Of a DNA stretch of 64,000 bases, positions 47,982-56,076 are shown piece by piece (position 1 is the stretch's first letter; the number at the start of each line of letters is the position of its first letter). The notes beneath the pieces were generated by a model, which saw nothing but the letters and a program-made list of their open reading frames with translations, did no database searches and was not told the DNA's origin. Origin of the DNA: Fidelibacterota bacterium. GTDB lineage: Bacteria > Fidelibacterota > Marinisomatia > SCGC-AAA003-L08 > GCA-2689995. The stretch covers positions 1 to 64,000 of the forward strand of contig JACNKR010000040.1 in NCBI GenBank assembly GCA_014381925.1, given 5' to 3'. A program made the position numbers and the translations under genes.

Positions 47982-49262
47982 TTAAGATTCTTTATCTAAC
48001 ATTTTAATTTCATACTGTGCATTTTTTTTCCATTTACGATCTTTAGAAGCCTCTTTAAATGCTATTTTTGCAGCAGCTTTATTTCCCAAGTTTTTCTCAG
48101 CAACTCCCAATTCATACCATGCACCTGCATATTTTCGTTTTATATCAATACATGCTTTCGCTGCCAATTTTGCTTCAGAATAATTTTTTAATTCATTTAG
48201 TACCGATGCAAGTCTAAAATTGGCAGTATATGCTTTAGAATTATTTGCGACCGCCAATTGAAAATTTGAAATAGATTCATCTAATTCACCATTGGATTGA
48301 TGAATAATTCCGATTAATTCATACGCTTTTGCATAAGTGGGATCAACCATAACAGCACTATTTAATGCAATTAATGCCGATTCATTTTTTTCTAACCGAT
48401 AAAATGATTTTCCTAATGCATAATGTGCAATATGATAATTTGAATTTGCTTCAACAGCTTTTTCATACCAATGTACTGCTTTTTCATCATTTCCTTCTTT
48501 AGATTCTATATCGCCTAATAATTTCAGACTTTGAACATGACGATCATCCGTTTCAATTGCTTTTTCTAGATTTGTTTTAGATAATTCAAAATCTCCAATT
48601 TTATAATATGCTTTACCTACTCTATAAAAAGCCTCAGTATAAGTGGGGTCAATTTTCGTTGATTGAATATATTTCTCAACTGCAGATTCATAATTTTTTC
48701 GTTTAAAAATTTTATCACCTTCAAGTGCTAATTTTTTAGCAATATTTGTAATATCATTTTGGTATGATTTATTGAATGGATTTACTTCAATCGCTTTTCT
48801 AAAATAATAAACAGCGTCATCAAAATTATTTTCTGAATAATAAATTCGCCCTAACCGATGATATGGCATTGCAAATTTTGGATTTGAATCAATAATATCT
48901 TCATAAGCAATGATTGCATCGTTAATTAATCCACTATCATTTTTACGATTTGCTTCCTTCAATTTCTGTCTTAAAGAATCTAAACTTGCCCATTGTTTAC
49001 GAAATGATTCATTTGCTTTATCTAGATCAATCGCTTTTAATAAATATTCATTTGCCTTACCTAAACTATCTAATGAAAGTGCAATTTCAGAAGCCAATAC
49101 AAACCCCAAAGGATCTTCAGAATTATTATTAACAAATTCCATAGTAGAATTATATGCTATTAGGAATTCACCATTTTCATATTGCAACCTTAATTCACCA
49201 ATATTAGAACCATATGTTAATGATAAAATAATTAATAATATTTTAAATTTAGTTATTTTCAT
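47982..49262 (-). CDS. exported TPR-repeat protein
   Basis: The protein has 426 residues from the ATG at 49262. A signal peptide, MKITKFKILLIILSLTYGSN, starts there; the open frame continues upstream through the tRNA-Leu gene (MRVQVPPSART), which is an artefact. Ten or so tetratricopeptide repeats fill the mature part, for example around MPYHRLGRIYYSEN, EAFYRVGKAYYKIG and IAHYALGKSFYRLE. It is probably a periplasmic or outer-membrane-associated scaffold. It follows the tRNA by 18 bases on the same strand and ends at its own terminator. Confidence 0.87.
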   Translation of the reverse strand: MKITKFKILLIILSLTYGSNIGELRLQYENGEFLIAYNSTMEFVNNNSEDPLGFVLASEIALSLDSLGKANEYLLKAIDLDKANESFRKQWASLDSLRQKLKEANRKNDSGLINDAIIAYEDIIDSNPKFAMPYHRLGRIYYSENNFDDAVYYFRKAIEVNPFNKSYQNDITNIAKKLALEGDKIFKRKNYESAVEKYIQSTKIDPTYTEAFYRVGKAYYKIGDFELSKTNLEKAIETDDRHVQSLKLLGDIESKEGNDEKAVHWYEKAVEANSNYHIAHYALGKSFYRLEKNESALIALNSAVMVDPTYAKAYELIGIIHQSNGELDESISNFQLAVANNSKAYTANFRLASVLNELKNYSEAKLAAKACIDIKRKYAGAWYELGVAEKNLGNKAAAKIAFKEASKDRKWKKNAQYEIKMLDKES

Positions 49263-49280
49263 AATTTTCTCCAAAGTTCG

Positions 49281-49364
49281 TGCTGAAGGCGGGACTTGAA
49301 CCCGCAAAGGATTTCTCCCACTGCCCCCTCAAGACAGCGTGTTTACCAATTTCACCACTTCAGC
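49281..49364 (-). tRNA. tRNA-Leu (anticodon GAG)
   Basis: An 84-base cloverleaf folds on the minus strand. The acceptor arms are GCTGAAG and CTTCAGC with discriminator A; the D-loop has TTGGTAA; the anticodon stem CTGTC/GGCAG (one G-U) holds loop TTGAGGG with GAG; a long class II variable arm is present; and the T arm is GCGGG-TTCAAGT-CCCGC. CCA is not encoded. It lies 11 bases after secG and 18 before the TPR gene. Confidence 0.95.
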
Positions 49365-49375
49365 GATTCAGAAAT

Positions 49376-49738
49376 TTACTTTCCAGAATCTGACGAAGTT
49401 GTTTCATTAAAAGAGGGATTAGAAGTAACAGGTTCACTGACCACTTGTTCCGTTGGATTTGCTCTTTGGCTCACAACTGATTCAACACTTATGGAAGAAT
49501 CAACATCTGGGTGTGTTAAAAAGTTAATTAATAAAGCAAGAAACATCCAAGTTCCTGCAAGCCCTGCAGTTATTTTAGTTAATAATTTATCTGCACCTTG
49601 TCCACCAAAAGCAGCACTCATTGCAGACTGTCCCATTGCTGTTCCCATACCACCACTTTTACTTTGTTGTAACAGTATAACACCAACTAACATTAACGAA
49701 ATAATAACCATAATTGTTACTATTAAATAATAAATCAT
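49376..49738 (-). CDS. secG: preprotein translocase subunit SecG
   Basis: The protein has 120 residues with two membrane segments (about 4-23 and 55-75) and the conserved loop LLQQSKSGGMG...AFGG. A polar Ser/Thr-rich C-terminal tail follows. SecG assists SecYEG-mediated export. The start overlaps the tpiA stop by 4 bases. The order tpiA-secG-tRNA-Leu mirrors the secG-leuU linkage known from E. coli and other bacteria. Confidence 0.93.
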   Translation of the reverse strand: MIYYLIVTIMVIISLMLVGVILLQQSKSGGMGTAMGQSAMSAAFGGQGADKLLTKITAGLAGTWMFLALLINFLTHPDVDSSISVESVVSQRANPTEQVVSEPVTSNPSFNETTSSDSGK

Positions 49739-50496
49739 AAAGATTTAACTCCTATTTTATTCATTTGTTTATATACATTTAAAAACTTTTGTGGATTTAA
49801 TGAAGCACCACCTATTAAAAAACCATTCACATTTTCAATATTTAAAATATCATAACAATTTTCAGGATTTACACTACCACCATATAATAGTGGTACAAAA
49901 CAATCATTAGAAAAATATTGTGTTAGCAATTTTCTTATCTCATCATGTGTCTCTGAAATTATATTTAATTCAGCAGGAACACTTGTTCCAATTGCCCAAA
50001 CAGGTTCATACGCAATAAGTAAATTTACATCAGAAAAATCGATAGAATTTAATGCTTTTTCTAATTGCATTTTTAATATTGAATTTGTATTTCCAGACTG
50101 TCTATTTTCCAATGTTTCACCAATGCAAAGAATTGGATTAATTCTGTTTTTTACTATATTAGTGAGTTTTGCATTGACAATTTTATCAGACTCATTAAAT
50201 ATTTGCCTTCTCTCAGAATGTCCTACAATCGACCAATTTATATTTAAGTCAATTAACATTTCAGGGGAAATCTCACCCGTAAATGCTCCATTTACATATT
50301 CAGAAATATTTTGTGATCCAATTTTTATTTTTGAATGAGTAAATAATTTGTTCATTAAATTAAGATGAATATATGACGGACAAATTATCATTTCAGAAAA
50401 ATTATATTTAAAATTTTCATTCATATAATTGGCAAATTCATTACAATTATCTATTGATTGATTCATTTTCCAGTTTGCAATGCAGTAATTTTTCAT
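49735..50496 (-). CDS. tpiA: triosephosphate isomerase
   Basis: The protein has 253 residues. Catalytic K10 (ANWKMN), H93 (VGHSERR) and E164 (AYEPVWAIG) are all present; the phosphate-binding loop near GGSVNPEN is intact. It interconverts dihydroxyacetone phosphate and glyceraldehyde 3-phosphate. It overlaps pgk by 4 bases and secG by 4 bases, forming the common pgk-tpiA-secG operon. Confidence 0.97.
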   Translation of the reverse strand: MKNYCIANWKMNQSIDNCNEFANYMNENFKYNFSEMIICPSYIHLNLMNKLFTHSKIKIGSQNISEYVNGAFTGEISPEMLIDLNINWSIVGHSERRQIFNESDKIVNAKLTNIVKNRINPILCIGETLENRQSGNTNSILKMQLEKALNSIDFSDVNLLIAYEPVWAIGTSVPAELNIISETHDEIRKLLTQYFSNDCFVPLLYGGSVNPENCYDILNIENVNGFLIGGASLNPQKFLNVYKQMNKIGVKSL

Positions 50497-51689
50497 GAAT
50501 TAATAACTTCCATTTCTGTTAAAGCAGGTAATTTATGTCCACTTAATAATTGAATTGATGCACCACCCCCTGTTGAAATATGTGAGAAACTATCATCATG
50601 CCCACTTGCCATTAAAATAGAAGCTGTATCTCCACCACCAATTACAGTAATAACACCTTCTTCTGTTAAAGATTTCAAAGTTGATGCCAATGATTGAGTT
50701 CCAATTGAATATTGAGGCATTTCTGCAATTCCGACAGGCCCATTCCAAAAAACTGTTTTTGAATTAATCAAATACTCATTAAAAATCGCACAAGTTTCAG
50801 GTCCAATATCAAATCCATAGCAATTAGCAGGTAATTCTTCAAGTGTCATAACTGACCAATCTGCTTCATCCGATAATTCATTTGACGCAATTACATCCAC
50901 AGGTAAAACAATATTTATATTTTTTTGCTTCGCTTTTTCTAATATTGATTTTGCAATATTTAAATTTTCTTCATCAATATTAACTGCACCAACATTTTTT
51001 CCGAGTATTTTTAAAAATGGGTTTGCCATTGCACCGCCAATTAAAAAATTATCCGCTTGTTTCATAAGGCTTTCAATGAGCTCTATTTTTCCAACGACCT
51101 TTGCTCCTCCAAGAATTACAGTATATGGCTCAACTGGATTTGATAATTTTCTCTCAAAATATTTCAATTCTTTATCAACTAAAAACCCATAGCCATTATC
51201 ATCAAAATAATTTAAAATACCATAATTTGAAGCATGTTCACGATGAGCAGTTCCAAAAGCATCATTTATAAACACTTCACCATGTTCTGCTAATTTTGCG
51301 GAAAACTCATTATCATTATCTACTTCTTCATTATAAAATCGCAAGTTCTCTAATAAATGAATTTCTTTGGGAAAAAGATCTTTTGACAATTCAATTGATT
51401 CATCACTTATACAATCTTCAGAGAAAAATATTTCCGTATTTAGCAATGATTCTAATTCTTCAGCCAGTGGTTTTAAAGAAAATTTCGGTGTTTTTGTTCC
51501 TTTTGGGCGACCTAAATGACTCATCAAAACAATTGAGGCATTCTGAGTTAAACAATATTTAATTGTAGGTATTGCAGACCGAATTCTAAAGTTACTTATA
51601 ATTTTCCCAGATTCATCTAAAGGAACATTAAAGTCCACCCGAATTAATACGCGTTTATTTTTAATATTTAAAGCTGATATATTCTTCAA
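50493..51689 (-). CDS. pgk: phosphoglycerate kinase
   Basis: The protein has 398 residues, full length. The N-terminal signature VLIRVDFNVPLD, the substrate motif SHLGRPKG, and the C-terminal nucleotide-binding GGGDTASIL and the HISTGGGASIQLL helix are present. It makes ATP from 1,3-bisphosphoglycerate. The start codon is TTG (51689) preceded by GAGATAG. It heads the pgk-tpiA-secG-tRNA-Leu-TPR unit. A repeat-rich non-coding stretch lies upstream. Confidence 0.97.
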   Translation of the reverse strand: MKNISALNIKNKRVLIRVDFNVPLDESGKIISNFRIRSAIPTIKYCLTQNASIVLMSHLGRPKGTKTPKFSLKPLAEELESLLNTEIFFSEDCISDESIELSKDLFPKEIHLLENLRFYNEEVDNDNEFSAKLAEHGEVFINDAFGTAHREHASNYGILNYFDDNGYGFLVDKELKYFERKLSNPVEPYTVILGGAKVVGKIELIESLMKQADNFLIGGAMANPFLKILGKNVGAVNIDEENLNIAKSILEKAKQKNINIVLPVDVIASNELSDEADWSVMTLEELPANCYGFDIGPETCAIFNEYLINSKTVFWNGPVGIAEMPQYSIGTQSLASTLKSLTEEGVITVIGGGDTASILMASGHDDSFSHISTGGGASIQLLSGHKLPALTEMEVINS

Positions 51690-51974
51690 AAACTATCTCG
51701 ATTTTAGCCTATTAATTTCGGTGTTTTAACGCATCATTTTCAAATACTTATTCAGTTATATTTCTTGAATTCTAATTCATTGTATTCTATCAGATAATAT
51801 GGGACATCATTTGCATTAGAATTTAAAGACCTTGTAACTATTTTATATTTTATTTGTTTATAAAGAATAAATTTTAAAATAATTAAAAGGGGATTGCCTA
51901 CAGGTTGCAATTTTATTATTTATAAATGAAAACTACTTCACTAACATCAATTTCTGTGTTTGTGTAAATCCTTG

Positions 51975-51993
51975 TCCTGAGCTTGCTGAAGGA
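51975..51993. repeat. short imperfect palindrome inside the sorting-domain relic
   Basis: TCCTGAGCTTGCTGAAGGA pairs TCCT with AGGA and AGC with GCT. On the minus strand it encodes the extra segment SASSGQ between family-conserved residues, so it looks like an inserted element. It resembles a short dispersed repeat seen in many bacterial genomes; that link is from memory. Confidence 0.5.
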
Positions 51994-52127
51994 TCGCCTG
52001 CATTCAACTTAACAAAATATACACCACTTGGATAACCCTCTGCATTCCATTCAATTGTATGAAAACCTGCTTCTATTTGACCATCAATTAATGTTTAATT
52101 AATCGTCCGTTAATATCAAAGACTTGT

Positions 52128-52151
52128 AGAGACATCGCGTGCAAAGTCTCT
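52128..52151. repeat. palindromic element inside the sorting-domain relic
   Basis: AGAGAC and GTCTCT form 6-bp arms around a 12-base GC-richer centre containing CGCG. It encodes the unusual residues ETLHAMS between conserved positions of the sorting domain, again as if inserted. Confidence 0.5.
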
Positions 52152-52218
52152 GGCACACCAAAACTAATTGTCGTTACGGTATTTAACGGGTTAGGATATG
52201 CTAGATGGGTACAATTAT

Positions 52219-52330
52219 GAGTTATGACTAAAAATACCCATTTTATTAAGAATATGTAAATGGTAAATTTATTTTGTAGTGGCGACACATACGTCGTTAT
52301 TACCTTTTTTAATAAAATAAAGAACCGATA
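52219..52330. repeat. 112-base direct repeat, copy 1
   Basis: It begins GAGTTATGACT and ends near GAACCGATA. It matches copy 2 over its length with a small number of substitutions and one gap. Its palindromic centre, GGCGACACATACGTCGTTA, is partly decayed compared with copy 2. It directly abuts the truncated sorting domain. Confidence 0.85.
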
Positions 52331-52564
52331 CAAAACCAACTTGGACTTTATTAATCATATGGTTTTTCTTAACCTCGGAGAGGTGTACAATTTTGAATTA
52401 TAAGTTATGAATTATAAATTAAAATGAAATGAAATGAACTCTGTAAGAGATATCTATTAGTCCTCTCCAATGGAGCTAATCTTTTATTTGATTGAATTTT
52501 TACGAATAGTTTACTCCTCTGGAGTATGAAAACTTACAATTATGAGTTATGAATTTTGAGCTAT

Positions 52565-52675
52565 GAGTTATGATTTAAAATACCCATTTTTTTTAAGAAT
52601 ATGTAGATGGTAAATTTATTTTGTAGTGGCGACGCATGCGTCGCTATTACTTTTTTCATAAAATAATGAACCATA
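52565..52675. repeat. 112-base direct repeat, copy 2
   Basis: It begins GAGTTATGATT and ends near GAACCATAA. It carries a perfect 16-base palindrome GCGACGCATGCGTCGC at 52628-52643, flanked by TAGTG and TATTA, which extend the stem with wobble pairs. The palindrome is GC-rich in an AT-rich region. Confidence 0.85.
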
Positions 52676-52755
52676 AAAGACCTCTTGTTTTCTGTAAGCC
52701 AAACCTCACCTCCTCCTCAATGAGTGGATTGAGGGGTAGTTAAGGTGTCTAATTT

Positions 52756-55700
52756 TTATTCTTCCATAATAGTATTCACCATGACTAAAATATCAATTAC
52801 ATTTATTAACCCATCCGAATTTGTATCGGCAGTGTGTTCCTGTCCCCAAGTAATATCCAATTCTTCTGCTTCACCAAGAATTATACTCACGGTTAAAATA
52901 ATATCCAAAACATTCAACTCACCATCCAAATTAACATCATAAGAAATTAATGGAGCTGGCGTCAACATTGGGATATTCATATTGTTTGGAGTCCATGTCA
53001 ATTGTCCTGTTTGCCCATTATAATATGCAGGATATTCCAAATTTTCAGCGGCTTTCCATATTTTCACAATAAATTCATTACCAGTAATAAATCCCGGTAA
53101 CAATAAATCTTCATCACAATTTTGAATTGCTCCATAAGTGGTGATTTCTAAAGGTCCTCCATTAAAAATAGATGCACCCACCAATATTTCACTATATTCA
53201 GGAGGACATTCATCGCCTATTACGCCACCAATGTCAAAGAGTCCAATTTCATCGCCCACATCTACCCCATCACTTTCTTCTATAAATATGATAGGCGTTG
53301 TACCATCACCCGTTTCATCATCATAATTTATATATTCATTTTCAAATCCATTAAGGATATTGGTGAAATGTTGCAGTGGCATATCCTCAACTTGAATGAC
53401 ACCGCAATAAGATGAGGTTGGATGAGGTTGACCATTGGGATCACTGACTGTAATATCTTCCATACAGATAATAGACATTCCCTCATTTAATGCAGTTATT
53501 TGCATTTGTAATAACTGTTGATTACTACCCATTAATAAATAAGTAGTATTAAATGAATAACCTAAAATTGTATTTCCGCCAAAATTAAGTAACCAATCGG
53601 GTGGATATTGTGCACCGGCGATGACATTATTTAGTCCTAAAATTTCGTCATCAAATAAAATTTCCATTTGGATACCGCCACCGCTTCCTGAATTATTATC
53701 CATAATAATATCAACTTCAATGGAATCTTCGGTAAAGGCAAATTGGTTTTCAATACTAAAGTGTACCATTTCTTGTGGACATGCCTCTTCACATGCTTCC
53801 ATTGTATCATAAATCCAAGGCGACCAATCATTGCCATATCCGTCAAAAGTACCACAATATACTATTTCGCAACTGCCATTATAGATGCCATATCCCGATT
53901 CTGCCAAACATTCGGGCCACGGTAATCCAAATAATTCCACACATTGGTCGGTAAATGGTTCAACCACAGGAATAGTGCAAGAATCTGAAAAATCTATGTT
54001 TTCAATGGGATTACCAGAAGGGTGTGCCATTTGTATATTTGAAAAGCTAAACTGATTTTCACCTTCATGTAATCCAGTAAATTCAATTAAATATAATTCT
54101 CTAATTCCTGGAGTTAAAAACCAACCAGTCCCAGTAAATTCTAAAATCTTTATATGTGAAGAATCGGTAAAACTCCAACTAGTAAAACCCAAATGATTGT
54201 TAGTAATAACATTTGTAATTTCAATTATATTTGGATCAAATTCTATTTCAATTTGAATTCCATCTACATCAACACTATTCTCCATCATTATTGTAATTTC
54301 ATTCTCTTCACTGCCTGCCACCACTGATTCGGGGCAGTCAAAAGTGAGAGTGACTTCAGTTTCTTCGTAGGGAATACAATCACCAATACTTACTGTTAAT
54401 TCCTGTTCAGAAATATCGGATGCGACGGCTTGAGTAATGCAAAGGTCTTCTATGGGAACATTTATTATATAAATATTGAAAAATATCCCACTGCCCGGTG
54501 GTATGGTGCCACCTTGAAGATCAAATAAAATAACTGAGTTCGCTGGTCCTGAAAACATCCAGCCATATTCTCCCGCCAAACCTCCACTCGCACCTCCAAT
54601 ATCAAAACCACTAAACCATAATTGGGCACCTCCAATATCAATTGAATTTTCCATCCACACCTCTACCGTATTATTGGTATAGTCAATATCACCGAGATAG
54701 AAAGTAACATCGGTTTCTTCTTCACACTCGCCTTCGTAGGCGATGCCCATGCCATCACGATGAGCGTAACATTCATTAGAATAAGTTTCACCATCACAGC
54801 CACACACTGGTACCCAATCATCAAAACATGCTCCACCCGGTTCCATACATTCACCGGGACCAGTGGCAAAGTTGCAGTCGCCACTTGGGGGGATGCAGGC
54901 GAAACCGTAAGCACAATCTGTGTCGGAATTGCAGGTAGTATTTTCGGGTTCACACTCCCCTTCGTAGGCGATGCCCACTCCAAACATGGAATTAGCATTA
55001 CATTCATTTCCGTAGGTTACCCCATCACATCCACAGACATAATCAATTACAGTGGTACAAATATTATTAAAATCAACATCTATACAACTTCCAGGTGCAA
55101 TTTCATATTCACAATCACCCAAACTTGGGATGCAGGCAAAGTCGTCATCGCAATCTGTGTCGGAATTGCAGGTAGTATTTTCAGACTCTGCCCAAAAGTA
55201 AAATACTTCAGGATGTTCAACGGAATTATTTGTTATTTTCCCTGTATGTAATTCATTAAAATTCCAATCTTGAAATTCTATCTGACCTAATTCAAGTTCA
55301 TAACTATATTCATTATAAGGCATCATCCAATAAATATGTACTGAAAATCTAATAAAATCAGGGAGATTATTGATTCCATTATCTTTTAATACGAATTCAA
55401 ATAATTTTTCGCCTTCAAATTGCGGAACAGTCTGTCTAATCCAAATTGTATCTTGGCTAATTTCATAAGTCCAACCGATATCACCTGAAAAATTGGATGA
55501 AAAAATAGCATCCTCTTCTGTAATTATTTCATTATTAATCCAATCTACACAAATATCTTCATCACATGGTGGTGTACAATCACCATAATAATCGACTCCA
55601 CTTCCCACACATTCAAGAGAAGAAATATATTCTACATCGTTTCCATTACAATCACAATAACTAATGCCACTTGTTTCATTACAATCCTCCATTAATTCCA

Positions 55701-55848
55701 AACAATATCCGGGGAAATTTTCAAAATTACAATCACCTGGATACGAAATGCATGCAGATCCATCATTGCAATCTGTGTTAGAATAGCAGTCCTGTGCAAA
55801 AGTGAAATTCAGCAGTAATACTGATAATATGAGTAGTGTGTGTTTCAT
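52756..55848 (-). CDS. large secreted Cys-rich, cohesin- and dockerin-containing protein
   Basis: The protein has 1030 residues. A signal peptide (1-19) is followed by a cysteine-rich module (20-100), then two related modules (about 227-300 and 306-376), each with a CNSDTDC start, a GDC...GxC middle and a Kazal-like end, VCGCDGVTYGNEC or VCGCDGETYSNEC. Three cohesin-like domains lie at about 380-490, 495-630 and 700-830. Between the last two is a short Cys-rich piece ending EACEEAC, vaguely Kunitz-like. The end (about 970-1030) has two dockerin-like repeats, DVNLDGELNVLDII and DTNSDGLINVIDIL. It is probably a cell-surface or secreted binding protein; protease inhibition by the Kazal-like parts is possible but unproven. 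It is transcribed alone. Confidence 0.8.
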   Translation of the reverse strand: MKHTLLILSVLLLNFTFAQDCYSNTDCNDGSACISYPGDCNFENFPGYCLELMEDCNETSGISYCDCNGNDVEYISSLECVGSGVDYYGDCTPPCDEDICVDWINNEIITEEDAIFSSNFSGDIGWTYEISQDTIWIRQTVPQFEGEKLFEFVLKDNGINNLPDFIRFSVHIYWMMPYNEYSYELELGQIEFQDWNFNELHTGKITNNSVEHPEVFYFWAESENTTCNSDTDCDDDFACIPSLGDCEYEIAPGSCIDVDFNNICTTVIDYVCGCDGVTYGNECNANSMFGVGIAYEGECEPENTTCNSDTDCAYGFACIPPSGDCNFATGPGECMEPGGACFDDWVPVCGCDGETYSNECYAHRDGMGIAYEGECEEETDVTFYLGDIDYTNNTVEVWMENSIDIGGAQLWFSGFDIGGASGGLAGEYGWMFSGPANSVILFDLQGGTIPPGSGIFFNIYIINVPIEDLCITQAVASDISEQELTVSIGDCIPYEETEVTLTFDCPESVVAGSEENEITIMMENSVDVDGIQIEIEFDPNIIEITNVITNNHLGFTSWSFTDSSHIKILEFTGTGWFLTPGIRELYLIEFTGLHEGENQFSFSNIQMAHPSGNPIENIDFSDSCTIPVVEPFTDQCVELFGLPWPECLAESGYGIYNGSCEIVYCGTFDGYGNDWSPWIYDTMEACEEACPQEMVHFSIENQFAFTEDSIEVDIIMDNNSGSGGGIQMEILFDDEILGLNNVIAGAQYPPDWLLNFGGNTILGYSFNTTYLLMGSNQQLLQMQITALNEGMSIICMEDITVSDPNGQPHPTSSYCGVIQVEDMPLQHFTNILNGFENEYINYDDETGDGTTPIIFIEESDGVDVGDEIGLFDIGGVIGDECPPEYSEILVGASIFNGGPLEITTYGAIQNCDEDLLLPGFITGNEFIVKIWKAAENLEYPAYYNGQTGQLTWTPNNMNIPMLTPAPLISYDVNLDGELNVLDIILTVSIILGEAEELDITWGQEHTADTNSDGLINVIDILVMVNTIMEE

Positions 55849-56076
55849 CTTATTTCTCCATGTCTATTTTTTTATTTTCATGTCATTCAGAATGACCATA
55901 TTTGTTTTAGCATTCTCATCCCTAAAATCAATATTATTTTGATTTTTCTCAATATTCATCACTTATTTAGACCTCCCCTGTCGGCTTCACCTTATTTCTT
56001 TTCCTTTTTAATGGAGAGATTGAGCATGCGATGAGCTTTTTTTTCGAAACAGGGTGGTTGATATTATTTAAGCCCA

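Larger units (their letters stand above)
51933..52207 (-). pseudogene. decayed C-terminal FlgD-like sorting domain
   Basis: On the minus strand the frame reads HLAYPNPLNTVTTISFG...LQVFDINGRLIKH and then meets a stop near 52091; a one-base shift restores the family sequence TLIDGQIEAGFHTIEWNAEG, GYPSGVYFVKLN and the terminal LMLVK before a stop at 51933. Only the sorting domain of a once larger secreted protein remains; the upstream body is absent and a repeat copy abuts it. Two short repeat elements appear to be inserted in frame within it. Not functional as it stands. Confidence 0.8.
51690..52755. other. 1.07-kb repeat-rich stretch without an intact gene
   Basis: The region contains no intact gene. 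It holds a decayed FlgD-like sorting domain (51933-52207), two copies of a 112-base direct repeat (52219-52330, 52565-52675), short near-palindromes (51975-51993, 52128-52151, 52628-52643) and repeated TGAGTTATGA-like phrases. Some promoter for pgk must lie near its downstream end, but none is clear. Confidence 0.75.

Noticed and set aside
49263-49307. N-terminal extension of the TPR gene starting MRVQVPPSART
   Set aside because: This sequence is a reading of the tRNA-Leu gene and its flank. The ATG at 49262 begins a proper signal peptide.
52088-52339. 83-codon frame on the minus strand as an intact gene
   Set aside because: Only its C-terminal third matches a sorting domain and it stops in the middle of that domain; the N-terminal part is read from the repeat copy. 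It is treated as part of a pseudogene.
54760-55251. 163-codon plus-strand frame inside the large Cys-rich protein gene
   Set aside because: It is the complement of the Cys-rich modules and has no start signal or family match. The minus-strand reading shows clear domain structure.
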